Assembly: GCA_963854835.1 (NCBI GenBank) | Contig: OY978527.1 | Location: forward strand, 23,519,057 to 23,583,056 | Source of the DNA: Megamerina dolium | Taxonomy: Eukaryota > Arthropoda > Insecta > Diptera > Megamerinidae | DNA: 64,000 bases | Direction of reading: 5' to 3' | In this document: in pieces, positions 55,192 to 64,000 of the stretch | Layout: every line of letters begins with the position of its first letter | Position numbering within the stretch: position 1 is the first letter of the stretch | Made by a program: the position numbers and the translations under genes | Notes under the pieces: generated by a model | Databases searched by the model: none | Told to the model about the DNA's origin: nothing | Seen by the model: only the letters and a program-made list of their open reading frames with translations

Positions 55192-56127
55192 TCACTGTCT
55201 GGGTGGCGACCTTACGGGAGTCTGAGTTGAACGTGACTCTCCCGTTCTCACAGTCACGTTCTTCAATAGGTTTCCCGAGTTGCATCTTGGACACTTTGGA
55301 GTTATTACGTCGCCCATTCCACATTTATAACAAAATATGGACCGAGTGGAGGCACCGCATTCCATGTAAACATGCCCTGCCTTCTTGCAGTTCCAACACA
55401 CCGCGATACGATTCGGCAAGCCCCACGTAAGAGCGGCTATGTCTCCACCCTCAGTCTCATTGCCCATATCTACCATATCGACCTCATTTACGTGTTGGTT
55501 CCACGACGAGGTCATAAACCTATTCGCTGGCGGTTGAGGTACCAGGCGCATATCTCGCCGAGAGAAATGGTATTCGGCCTCGTTACACTCATCTCTGAGC
55601 TGCTCCACCGTGTAACACGCCATAGGGTACATGATACGTGACAGTCCCTCACGAAGATTACGTTTAATAATTTTCACCATTTCATATTCCGAAATGGGAG
55701 CAGTCAGTTGTGCACGAAGTTTGCCCATCGCGTGAAAGAAAGCATCGACCGTCTCCCCCGGCATCTGCCTTCGATCCACCATACACCTCATTATATCGAA
55801 TTGCGATCTCGTGCTCCTATATTGTCGAATCAAGGCATACCTCAGTGTCGGCCAATCCGGAATCTCTCGGGTTCGCAAATACAGCCAATACCACTCTCTA
55901 GCTTCTCCGGTTAACAACAGGTGGAAACCTTTTAGTACTTCGTGCCTTTCGCATCCATATTTTGATTGAAGGTACTCAATACGAAAGACAAAGTCATCCA
56001 CGGACAATTTGTCTTTGTTTCCGTCAAACGAAATGCTCCATTTATCCAAGTACACGGGTGCCGTCTTATGTCCATTACCCAGACTAACTCGTCGCTCCTG
56101 ATCTTCCGGTGTTCGATTAGAGTTCAC
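55192..56127 (-). CDS. gag: gypsy E gag with CCHC knuckle
   Basis: 311 residues. The capsid-like core reads LDKWSISFDGNKDKLSVDDF, LLTGEAREWYWLYLRTREIP, and MPGETVDAFFHAMGKLRAQL, the gypsy Gag pattern. A CCHC knuckle CWNCKKAGHVYMEC follows, then CYKCGMGDVITPKCPRC. The frame start at 56127 is GTG-like and continuous upstream protein is in another frame (56135-56626), so the native start lies upstream. The link to pol (55192 to 55026) is also out of frame. Confidence 0.83.
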   Translation of the reverse strand: MNSNRTPEDQERRVSLGNGHKTAPVYLDKWSISFDGNKDKLSVDDFVFRIEYLQSKYGCERHEVLKGFHLLLTGEAREWYWLYLRTREIPDWPTLRYALIRQYRSTRSQFDIMRCMVDRRQMPGETVDAFFHAMGKLRAQLTAPISEYEMVKIIKRNLREGLSRIMYPMACYTVEQLRDECNEAEYHFSRRDMRLVPQPPANRFMTSSWNQHVNEVDMVDMGNETEGGDIAALTWGLPNRIAVCWNCKKAGHVYMECGASTRSIFCYKCGMGDVITPKCPRCNSGNLLKNVTVRTGESRSTQTPVRSPPRQ

Positions 56128-56134
56128 TCATTCC

Positions 56135-56626
56135 TCAAGCCTGATTCATCTGCAGCTGCCTATTTATCTGTGAAAACCCTCTCTCAATACTTTCTTGAAG
56201 ACGTTGTGTATTCTGCGCCTGCAAAGTCAATGCCTTGACCAGATCGCTTGGTATGTTAGGCTCGATCTCTGGAGCGACGTCCTGATGTATTGGTCGAGTG
56301 GCGACCCTGGGTGGCGAATATCTTACGTCGTAGATGGGAGGTTGTGGATCTGGCCGTATTACTTTTGGGACTGCTCCCGTACCATCTCCAGATCCCACCT
56401 TATCGGTGCTCGTACCGCCCTGTATAATTGTCTGCGACATGTCACGAATAGACGTATCTGGATCTTCTTGTCCACGTCTCGGCGGGGAGTGCCCAACCGG
56501 CATGTTGGCAATCTCTTCTGATTCCGAAAGTAGCTCTTCCAAATCCTGGCTAATGTTACGACCTAAATCCGCTTCGGTGCTACGCCTGCGCCGTCGACTA
56601 ATGTTACGCTTTCCGGCACCACGCAT
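56135..56626 (-). CDS. gypsy E gag N-terminal ORF
   Basis: 163 residues from ATG 56626: an Arg-rich start (GKRNISRRRRRSTEAD), an acidic patch (LEELLSESEE), a Pro-rich middle, and a predicted coil at the end (ALTLQAQNTQRLQESIERGF). It ends in TGA at 56135, eight bases before the gag core frame. Possibly the matrix-like Gag N-terminus separated by one indel. Confidence 0.65.
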   Translation of the reverse strand: MRGAGKRNISRRRRRSTEADLGRNISQDLEELLSESEEIANMPVGHSPPRRGQEDPDTSIRDMSQTIIQGGTSTDKVGSGDGTGAVPKVIRPDPQPPIYDVRYSPPRVATRPIHQDVAPEIEPNIPSDLVKALTLQAQNTQRLQESIERGFSQINRQLQMNQA

Positions 56627-56639
56627 CGGCTACCGTGAA

Positions 56640-57770
56640 ACCACACGTCTGTATCAACACACGAATGCCTTGCGTCAACCAACAACAAACCCCAATCCTG
56701 AATTCAAAAGAAAAACTGAGCAACCCAAAACCCAAAAGAAGAAACAGACCACTTATCAGATTTAGTTCTATAGCTTTACTTCATGAAAGTCTTCGAGCAA
56801 CCGAACGTCCATGCACTGCTAATCAATTTTTATGAGGATATCAAGTTCACCGAGGAACACCAGAAATGATGCAGATGGTAGTAATTAGTATGAAATAATT
56901 AAAATAAATCTTATATGTCCTCAGATCAAGAAGGCATCGCCTCAATAAAAACAACAAAAAAACTATTATGAGTAAATAACATGTAATAACGAATCAAATG
57001 AATAATTGTATTAGCATATAAGCAAGTAGATAACTACATAAATATATCAGCAAATAAATATTTACCTTAGTAAATCAGCAAATAAATAATCACCCTAGTA
57101 ATTAAATAAGTACATCAATAGATAAATAAATCATTAATTACACTAATAAATAAATAATTACTTCAATAAATACATAAATAATTACTCTAATAAATAATTA
57201 ATTAAATAAACATTAATAAATCAGCAAATAAATAATTACACTAATAAATACATAAATAAATAATTACATCAACAAATATCGGAATAACTAATAGCAAAAG
57301 AACATAAACACTGACAATGGTAAAAAACTAAATAAAAATCTTAACACTTAAAAGGAGAATACTAATATAAAAATTGTAAAAGAGATTATAACAATAGCAA
57401 TTAAAGACTGATAATAAATAGATGTATAAATAAATATCCAAAAAAAAAACAGGTATAATTTAATCTTCCTCTATTGCCTATTTTGAACTTGACGAATTAT
57501 TTCTTGCAGATACAAATAAAAACCCGGGGTTAGGGGGAACAAACTCCGCCGATGGGTACTCCTTCGCAGTGCCGCTACCATCACTTTAGCGACCTTTATC
57601 CACGCACGCTTATATCTTCTTCCATTCTGCTTAGTAGATGAGGCGATACTACCATATACCGTAATAAAAAAAAATCGATAAACACGCTACTGATATGGAA
57701 GGTGTCGCCATTTTTTTTTTTCTGCAAAGTTAGAAGTACAAGCACAAAGAATGTTTTACTTGGGCCAGGG
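56640..57770 (-). other. gypsy E leader
   Basis: AT-rich, with many 'aataaataatta'-type degenerate repeats at 57000-57300 and no ORF. Near the LTR it reads 'acttgggccagggact' (57759-57772). A primer site should be here, but I could not match it confidently to a tRNA. Confidence 0.55.
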
Positions 57771-58531
57771 ACTTATGGGACAGACATGACAACACGGAGG
57801 GGTTTTACTTATACAACACAAATTCAAAACTATAAACAACACGTCAATCACTCACATACACACACACCACACAGACACATGATGGTTTTAACTCTTTTTA
57901 TTTGGGCGCCATTATTGTCTGTTCGTGCCATAGTTCTGCCCCGACAATGCGCCGGCTAGTTTGTTATTCAGGGCCGTGGTCCTGAACCCGTCGAGACAGA
58001 ACAACGAACAGACAATAAAGTCCACCTATTTTTTTTGGAATAGGCAGACCCAGATTCACACAAACACAAAAATTTACCACAACTCACTTTACGCACGCAA
58101 TCGACGCAATCGCCTCATCCCCTTCACCACAATCTTCTCATCCAGCAACCTGAGCGTGCGTACCCACCCTTCCTGGATTGCTTCGCTTGCCGGAACCATA
58201 GCAATCCCCTAAAAAGAAACTCGACGCCTAAGTGGCTACACCATCGGCAGAATTTTTCTCCCCCTTTTTCCCCGAGAGAAACTTAGAGCATTTCCTTACA
58301 ATACAACATGCTCTCAACAATAGATTTTATTACAAAAAAAATGTATGAAAAACGAATTTAAATATATGAAAAAAAAACTAAAATAAATGTATTAACATAA
58401 ATAAATACCAATAATTAGGAATCAATAAATAATTAAACAAAATAAGACTAGAATAAAAAAAAACCTCATATATGCGTATAGATGTATGTGTATATATATG
58501 TATAGTATATAGCTATACAAAATTAGATATA
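57771..58531 (-). repeat. gypsy E 5' LTR, main part
   Basis: Near-identical to 49289-50050 (one A-run length change and a t/c difference seen). It is interrupted at TA by Tc1 copy 2; the last 15 bases of the LTR follow at 60186-60200. Confidence 0.88.
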
Positions 58532-60181
58532 CAGTGGCTCACAGCTTATTTCGTACAGTGTATATATTTTTATGTACATGGCTGTAACATCGAAACTAAA
58601 AAACTTATCGATAAGTTTTGAATGTAGATGTCTGTGTATGTGTTTAGTAAACCTAATAAGAAAACGGGGAACCCCAAAAATTTTTCTTTTTGTTATGCAA
58701 GAGAGAAAAACTATTGATCAGCTGATTTTCAGCTCACATCTTATTTCGTACACAAACTTCAATGTAAGTAAGTTTCATTCTGCCGCGCAGTTACAAAGTT
58801 TTTTTGAATTGTATGAGTTTTTGGACCTTTTTAACTATTATAACAATTTTTATTATTATTATTTTAAATAGTTAAAGTGCTGTAAATTAAACATTTAGCT
58901 TTATGGGTCATCGTACAACGATGGAACAGCGTAAACTGGTAATTAACCATTTTAGGAAAGGTCAGAGTGTGCGAAAAATTGCTGAAATGGCAAATTTAAG
59001 TGCCTCAACTGTCCAATACATCATTCAACGCTTCGTTCGCGAAAATCGGTTGGAGAACAAGGGCAGAGAAGCACCTAATAAGATTTTCAACGCATCAGAC
59101 GAGCGTTATATTGTACGAAAAATTAAGAAAAATCCAAAGTTATCCGCTCCGAAGTTGGCTGCAGAGGTTCAGCGTGAAATAGGAAAATCATCCAGTGCTG
59201 AAACTGTCCGACGTGTGCTGCGCAATCATGACTTGAACGGTCGAGTAGCCCGAAAGAAACCATTCATTTCGAAAATGAATATACAACGCCGACTTGACTT
59301 CGCCAAAGAGCATATTATTAATACTCCTGCGTTCTGGAATACCGTTATTTTCGCGGATGAGTCTAAGTTTAATATTTTTGGCTCGGACGGAATGTCATAT
59401 GTTTGGCGTAAAGCTAATACCGAGCTAAACAAGGAGAACCTTAAGCCCACAGTGAAGCATGGTGGCGTAGCGTGATGGTTTGGGCCTGTATGTCAGCAGC
59501 CGGAGTAGGTGAATTGGTTTTTATTGAGGGAACAATGGACAAAATGAAGTACCTCGAGATTCTGAAAAACAATTTACTTCAAAGTGCAGACAAACTGGGT
59601 TTGCGGGAAGAATTTCGGTATTACCAAGATAATGACCCAAAACATAAATCTGGGATTGTGCAATCTTGGCTTATTTGAACTGCTCACACTTGATGTCTCC
59701 ACCACCACAGTCACCTGACATGAATGTGATTGAAAATCTTTAGTCTATTTTGGACAATAAAATAAGAACACACAAGATTTCTAATAAGCAAGACCTAAAG
59801 AAGGTACTGATGGAGGAATGGAAAAAAATCACACCAGACATCACTCAAAAATTGGTGGATTCAATGCCAAGTAGACTCCAGGCTGTCATTAACGCTAAGG
59901 GATGTCATACTAAATATTAAAATCAACTTACTTTGTTTTTAGTTTGAACTTAAAGAGACTGTACGAAATAAGCTGTGACATGAATTTTCCTATTTTTTTC
60001 TTATTTTATTTTTTTATAGTGTCAAACACTAAAATTTTGAAAAAGTAAATTTTGGAAAATAAAAAACAAACCTTCCTTTCAAAAATGGCATTTATATTTT
60101 GTTCAAATTTTTGCTATATTAGGAATTACGACTGCAGCAATTTTTAAACTGTCACTGTACGAAATAAGCTGGGAGCCACTG
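58532..60181 (+). mobile_element. Tc1-type transposon, copy 2 (1650 bp)
   Basis: Same ends, length and internal layout as 17688-19337, with only scattered differences. Inserted at TA in the 5' LTR of gypsy E, hence younger than that LTR. Confidence 0.93.
58903..59920 (+). pseudogene. Tc1 transposase, copy 2 (three lesions)
   Basis: ATG 58903 (or 58921) opens 190 residues including the HTH domains (VRKIAEMANLSASTVQYII and SSAETVRRVLRNHDLNGRVA) and FADESKFNIFGSD. Lesions relative to copy 1: a one-base loss near 59467, another near 59676, and TGG to TAG at 59741-59743 just after the catalytic Glu (VIENL). It is intact where copy 1 is frameshifted (18340) and broken where copy 1 is intact. Confidence 0.9.
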
Positions 60182-60200
60182 TATATAGCCACACGCAACA

Positions 60201-60882
60201 ATATCAGTGCACACCTTTGAACGATCCCCAATTTTGTTTATATTGTTGTTTTTATTATTACATTAATTTTGTTTACTAATCCCTTGGACATCTCTCAGTA
60301 AACACATATAAGTACATCAAAGCATCTCTCTCATAACAAATACGTGGTATCAATTTGTACACTATCTTTTCTATTGAAAAATACCCAGTGTGAAAAAGTC
60401 ACTCTCAACCCTAAGTTGCTACAGTGTTAACGAATATCAAATAATTGAGTTCTTTGTGCAAGATAATACGTTAAAAATTGAAGGAAGTAGTATACAGTGG
60501 TTCCCAAACGTTTTTATACCCATCGGATACGAATTTTCTATACGTAGATATCACCCCGGTTCATTACAATTGAGTAATTTATTGATTGTGAATTAATTTA
60601 TATTACATCTCCCTACGTCAATTCCGGAATTCAGCGGAATCGAACACGAATTTAAAATAAGCTCAAGGTCATACCTTCCATAAGTTAGCCCACTATTATA
60701 ACCTTCAATTTGGCTACGGAAGACTACGTCTTTCGGATTAATCTCTTTCCGGGCACATTTTGGCCACCCATTTGTTGATAAATCGTGCGAACAGGCAACA
60801 TAATTCCAGATTTGCCAGCAATTCTCTCTCGTTTTCAAATTTTATCCCGTATTACATCTGGAATTCTACAATTGCTAAAAGG
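60201..60882 (+). other. Sequence before BEL-B gag, no recognisable LTR
   Basis: No LTR, primer site or ORF of known type. The 5' LTR of the plus-strand BEL-B copy is therefore missing, or too diverged to see. Confidence 0.5.
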
Positions 60883-62077
60883 ATGTCAGCTTACGATCTC
60901 TTCAGAGCTGCCGTGGAAGATATTATTGATTTTGATAGCAATTTTCATGCCATCAACCCGGAAAACCATAAAAAATTTGTCTTGGAAGCACAGCAAAAGC
61001 AATTCCAGTCCCTGTGGAGTGATTGCAGAACAGCATATCATAATGTTCTAACAGAGGAAGTCGTTGAAGATGTCGATATTAGCCAAATTAAAGAGATGTC
61101 CGGTGCCTCTCTGCAATCAACGCTCATCTTCACGAGTTGAGTTCCGAAGTGGAACCTCCTGCAATTCCCTCTTCCACCGCTGAAAATATACCCCGTCAAC
61201 CTACATTTCCTGCTGTGCTTCACGAGCTGAGTTTCGAGGTGGATTCCCCCGCAGTTACCTCTTCTCCGGCAATTCCGAATCCACCCGTTGAGAAAATAAA
61301 TAATGAACATTCATTTCCCGCTATTCAGCTGCCTCCATGCGACACCCCATGTTTTTCAGGCGATTATGTATCGTGGCCAAGTTTTCGTGACTTGTTACGG
61401 CATTATACCGTAATAACCCCCGTCTGTCGCCAGTGGAAAAATTATACCACTTGCTACAGAAAACCCGCGGTGAAACGCATAGCATCATTCAGTCTACTCC
61501 CTTGACTAATGATGGCTTCGCACTAGCTTGGCATAATCTCGAGGAGAGATATGAAAATAAGAGAATTTTGGTCAACTTACAGTTGAAATCCCTTTTCACT
61601 CTCCAGCCGATAACTCAAGAAATCGGCCCTAACTTAAAGAGACTGCAACGTACGATTAATGACAGCATTACACATCTTAAGCTGCTAAATGTTGATACTT
61701 CTCATTGGGATGCGATTATCGTATACTTGTGTTCCACGAAGATTCCCGACACAACTTTGTGTCTTTGGGAACAGTCGTTGAAGAATAAGCGCGAAATCCC
61801 AAAGTGGACTGACTTCGACGCCTTTTTAACAGAGCGGTATCAGACCTTGCAATCGGTCTCCGATATCAGAAGTGTTTCCCGGCGACCCAGCCAGCCACAG
61901 AATAGTAAAATCCACCAGCCATCGAATCGGCAACCCGGTCGGTTCGACCCTCCCAGGCGATCGAAGAGTCCTCCGACGACTCCCAGAAAAATCAGTAAAT
62001 ACCCCAACAACATTGTAACTCGCGGTTGTCCACTGTGTAGGAACACACCCTTTTCGCCATTGCCCGGATTTCCTTAA
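60883..62077 (+). pseudogene. gag: BEL-B gag (plus copy)
   Basis: Three frames. 60883-61140: MSAYDLFRAAVEDIIDFDSN and KKFVLEAQQKQFQSLWSDC. 61137-61505: Pro-rich spacer, then PPCDTPCFSGDYVSWPSF. 61433-62077: MEKLYHLLQKTRGETHSIIQ, LAWHNLEERYENKRILVNLQ, HWDAIIVYLCSTKIPDTTLC, a basic Pro/Ser region and RGCPLCRN, the start of zinc module 1. This is the fullest Gag of the family and shows what the minus copy lost after KRIL. ATG 60883 aligns with the other copy's gag start region. Confidence 0.82.
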
Positions 62078-62225
62078 ATTAAGCATAGAATAACGGTACA
62101 ATGTTGTAAAAAAGCAGAAACTGTGTGGCAATTGCTTTGCTAATTCTCACGACCGTAGCAATAGCAAAAGCATATTCACGTGTTCGTTTTGTGCGAAAAC
62201 GCATCATTCTTTACTTCATAGGCTA
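62030..62225 (+). pseudogene. BEL-B zinc-knuckle module 1 (plus copy)
   Basis: CPLCRN.. at 62030 and, after frame changes near 62075, KLCGNCFANSHDRSNSKSI, then FTCSFCAKTHHSLLHRL. All Cys/His positions of the second half are kept. Confidence 0.75.
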
Positions 62226-62357
62226 GAGAATGCTTCCAGCACTCGTTGCGATGCAACTCCCGAGTCAACTCCCACTGAAACATCAGCTGAACGTTCTTGT
62301 CAGCGTACTTGTACTTCTCAGCTGCGAGTTGTTCCGAAGGAAAAACACAATGCAGCT

Positions 62358-63095
62358 TTGGATACAGTACCAATCACGACAATCCTCCCACCAGTGAATT
62401 CTACTTCCCTCAGAACGGTTTCATCGTTCCACAGCAGAATCAGTTTCGATAAACTTCCATATCCATCTTCTTACGCTCGATGTGATAAGCTTCAGACACA
62501 AATGAGTAGTCGAAAACACGCTACAATTCCCAAAAAATCCCTCCAAACAAGTAAGAGCGTTATTTCGTTAAACACTACTATTTCGAAGACATGCTGCCCG
62601 CTATGTAGAGGCATGCACCCGCTACGACAATGCACAGAGTTCTCCAAGCTTACGGTTGAAGAGAGAATACTCTTTGTGCGTCAGCAAAAAATTTGCATAA
62701 ACTGCTTGGCAACTTCACATACCCTTGCAAAATGCCACAGTGAGTTTTCATGCCGTCTTTGTGGGAAGCAACATCATTCCCTGCTTCACAGAGCACGGCA
62801 TGACCCGAGAGCAAAGCGGAAAGTTCGACATTATACAATGCTCCCCCCAGATGCAGTGGATCGATCTTACAGATCGCATCCAAGAAGATGGCAACTCCCG
62901 TCAAATGTATTTCCCACCAGACGTAATACTTCCCATACAGCAATATCCAACGGAATATCGAGTTCTGCGTGTCACTCCCCAAAAAGGCTCGTTCAATCAA
63001 CGAGAGTACTCGAATGTCAATGCAATCGATCCCACCTAATATTGGCCTCCCAAAATTGTTGTCACGTAAAAGGTGATTTGAAGATTGTGGCTTGA
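62358..63095 (+). CDS. BEL-B spacer and zinc-knuckle module 2 (plus copy)
   Basis: 245 residues. VSSFHSRISFDKLPYPSSYA matches the spacer after the protease in the minus copy (VSSFHTGISF). Then KTCCPLCRGMHPLRQCTEFS, ICINCLATSHTLAKCHSEFS and CRLCGKQHHSLLHRA give a complete second zinc module. The last 80 residues are basic and unfamiliar; alternative frames there (62725-63039) are also open. Confidence 0.75.
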   Translation: MDTVPITTILPPVNSTSLRTVSSFHSRISFDKLPYPSSYARCDKLQTQMSSRKHATIPKKSLQTSKSVISLNTTISKTCCPLCRGMHPLRQCTEFSKLTVEERILFVRQQKICINCLATSHTLAKCHSEFSCRLCGKQHHSLLHRARHDPRAKRKVRHYTMLPPDAVDRSYRSHPRRWQLPSNVFPTRRNTSHTAISNGISSSACHSPKRLVQSTRVLECQCNRSHLILASQNCCHVKGDLKIVA

Positions 63096-63898
63096 GCAAT
63101 ATATAAGCCTCTGATGCCACACCCATATTATGTAGCAATGTTTTGTCAGACTACACGATACTGACCGTCATACGCATCCCACTCTCACATTGTTCAGTTC
63201 ACTGTGGGTTCCCGAGTTAATTCCCGAGATTCTACGAAGCTTCAATGGAACTATGCACTGGCATAGTGTATATGCGTATGAATAATCCCATGTGTTAATT
63301 TCACATTATTTGCTACATATTCATGAACCTAAAACATGCAGATTCTACCTGAGTTTAGAACTCGTCACGAGCGGTACATTCTATGGCAATCCCGATAATA
63401 TAGAATTATTAATTCGGTCAGTCAACTACGTTGACTTGCCGAATCCTTTGATCTGGTCTACGACCAGCCCTGATAGAATCTACTCACCTAAGATGGTGTG
63501 ATCCAATCCCGATCCACACACCAATCAACATTGATCTACATTCTACAACCAATGCTTCAACAATCACCATCCGTTCCTCGCTGCAATTTGTCATCGATCA
63601 ACGTTCGCTTCGAGATCTGCAATCAACATCCTCAACAATCAACATGCGTCATCACTCCTCAAGGGCTCTTTTTCACTCGTATGAACGTCAACCTTCCACT
63701 TCAATTTCCCGCTTTTCCTTATGGTGTATCATCGCACATATACGCATAGGAATATTTAGAGTTAATTTTGATTACATTTAGGATTAGTATAAGTTATATG
63801 AAATATTGTATTTTCTTTTTTATTAACTTCTCCTTTTAATTTTTCCCCCTCAAACCCTTCGTCTTGGGTGGAGGTTCTGTCTCTTTTGCAGTATTCCT
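63096..63898 (+). other. BEL-B 3' non-coding region
   Basis: No long frame with family features. Contains the motif variants near 63522, 63620 and 63635 and a 'tggtctacgacca' palindrome near 63457 that is also present at 25858 in the minus copy. Confidence 0.6.
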
Positions 63899-64000
63899 GC
63901 AAGGGGGGCGGAATGTCTACGCCAGAACATGTGATTCGCGCACTGCCCGTAAAATGTTTGCATGGATTAGCAACCCTAGTGTAAGTCTCTTTCCTCCCGC
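63899..64000 (+). repeat. Purine tract and start of BEL-B 3' LTR
   Basis: 'gcaaggggggcggaa' followed by TGTCTACGCCAG at 63914. It mirrors the junction at 25292-25307 and agrees with the LTR end at 854. Cut by the window end. Confidence 0.82.

Larger units (their letters stand above)
49289..60200 (-). mobile_element. Ty3/gypsy element E
   Basis: Direct repeats of about 760 bp (49289-50050 and 57771-58531), with a shared terminal 'tagccacacgcaaca' at 52074-52088 and 60186-60200, enclose a minus-strand gag (56626-55192) and pol (55026-52246). The left copy has about 2.0 kb between the two shared parts; the right copy has the 1650-bp Tc1 element there. Either the LTR is about 2.8 kb or it is about 0.78 kb with an insertion in the left copy. 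Pol wording resembles the Osvaldo/Ulysses group, known for long LTRs and tRNA-Lys primers (inference). Confidence 0.8.
60883..64000 (+). mobile_element. BEL family-B element, plus-strand copy (3' end beyond window)
   Basis: Gag, two zinc-knuckle modules, a non-coding 3' region with CAATCAACAT-type motifs, the purine tract 'gcaaggggggcggaa' (63899-63913) and the start of the 3' LTR at 63914. As in the minus copy, RT, RNase H and integrase are absent. The protease region between the two zinc modules is deleted here. Confidence 0.78.

Overview
The window looks like repeat-dense insect chromatin, most likely from a higher fly (Diptera). I found no convincing host protein-coding gene. Nearly every coding stretch is a whole or broken transposable-element gene: BEL/Pao and Ty3/gypsy LTR elements, RTE-, R1- and LOA-type LINEs, Tc1/mariner transposons and tRNA-derived SINEs. 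Long (TA)n microsatellites sit at most of the joints. The mix of BEL, R1, LOA, RTE, mariner and Tc1 fits flies; genus is not resolvable from this sequence.

Layout. 1-857: 5' leader, tRNA-Tyr primer site and 5' LTR of a minus-oriented BEL element (family B). 858-7930: BEL element A (minus) with two nearly identical 649-bp LTRs, a tRNA-Trp primer site, a 71-bp tandem repeat in its leader, degraded gag, a long open pol, and an internal deletion joining the start of integrase to a membrane-anchor remnant. 8041-16050: an RTE LINE followed by an R1-type LINE, both minus and broken. 16060-21140: SINEs, a mariner, a 1650-bp Tc1 element and a DD41D-like (Visitor-type) mariner, separated by (TA)n. 21352-29270: a second family-B BEL element (minus) whose 3' LTR is split by a gypsy element (C) with a clean 4-bp ATAT duplication.

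29580-34755: LOA LINE fragment, a second copy of the RTE/R1 junction, a 1461-bp solo LTR with TATT duplications, a gypsy RT scrap, unassigned DNA, and a (TA)n-centred foldback with arms of about 208 bp. 34855-37897: RTE LINE 2. 37954-45909: BEL element D (minus, tRNA-Tyr primer) interrupted by a 5'-containing, 3'-truncated LOA LINE. 46252-49288: SINE, 3' end of a second gypsy C copy, a perfect LTR palindrome around (TA)n, and Tc1-like debris. 49289-60200: gypsy element E (minus) with an almost full-length pol carrying a mutated RT active site and a tRNA-Lys-like relic; a second 1650-bp Tc1 copy sits in its 5' LTR. 60201-64000: a plus-strand family-B BEL copy ending at the start of its 3' LTR.

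The genes do not form a host pathway. They record nested insertions, deletions and tandem duplications. The points most worth following are the family-B BEL elements (two zinc-knuckle modules, no RT or integrase in either copy, a conserved leader hairpin, a repeated 3' motif) and the (TA)n-centred palindromes.
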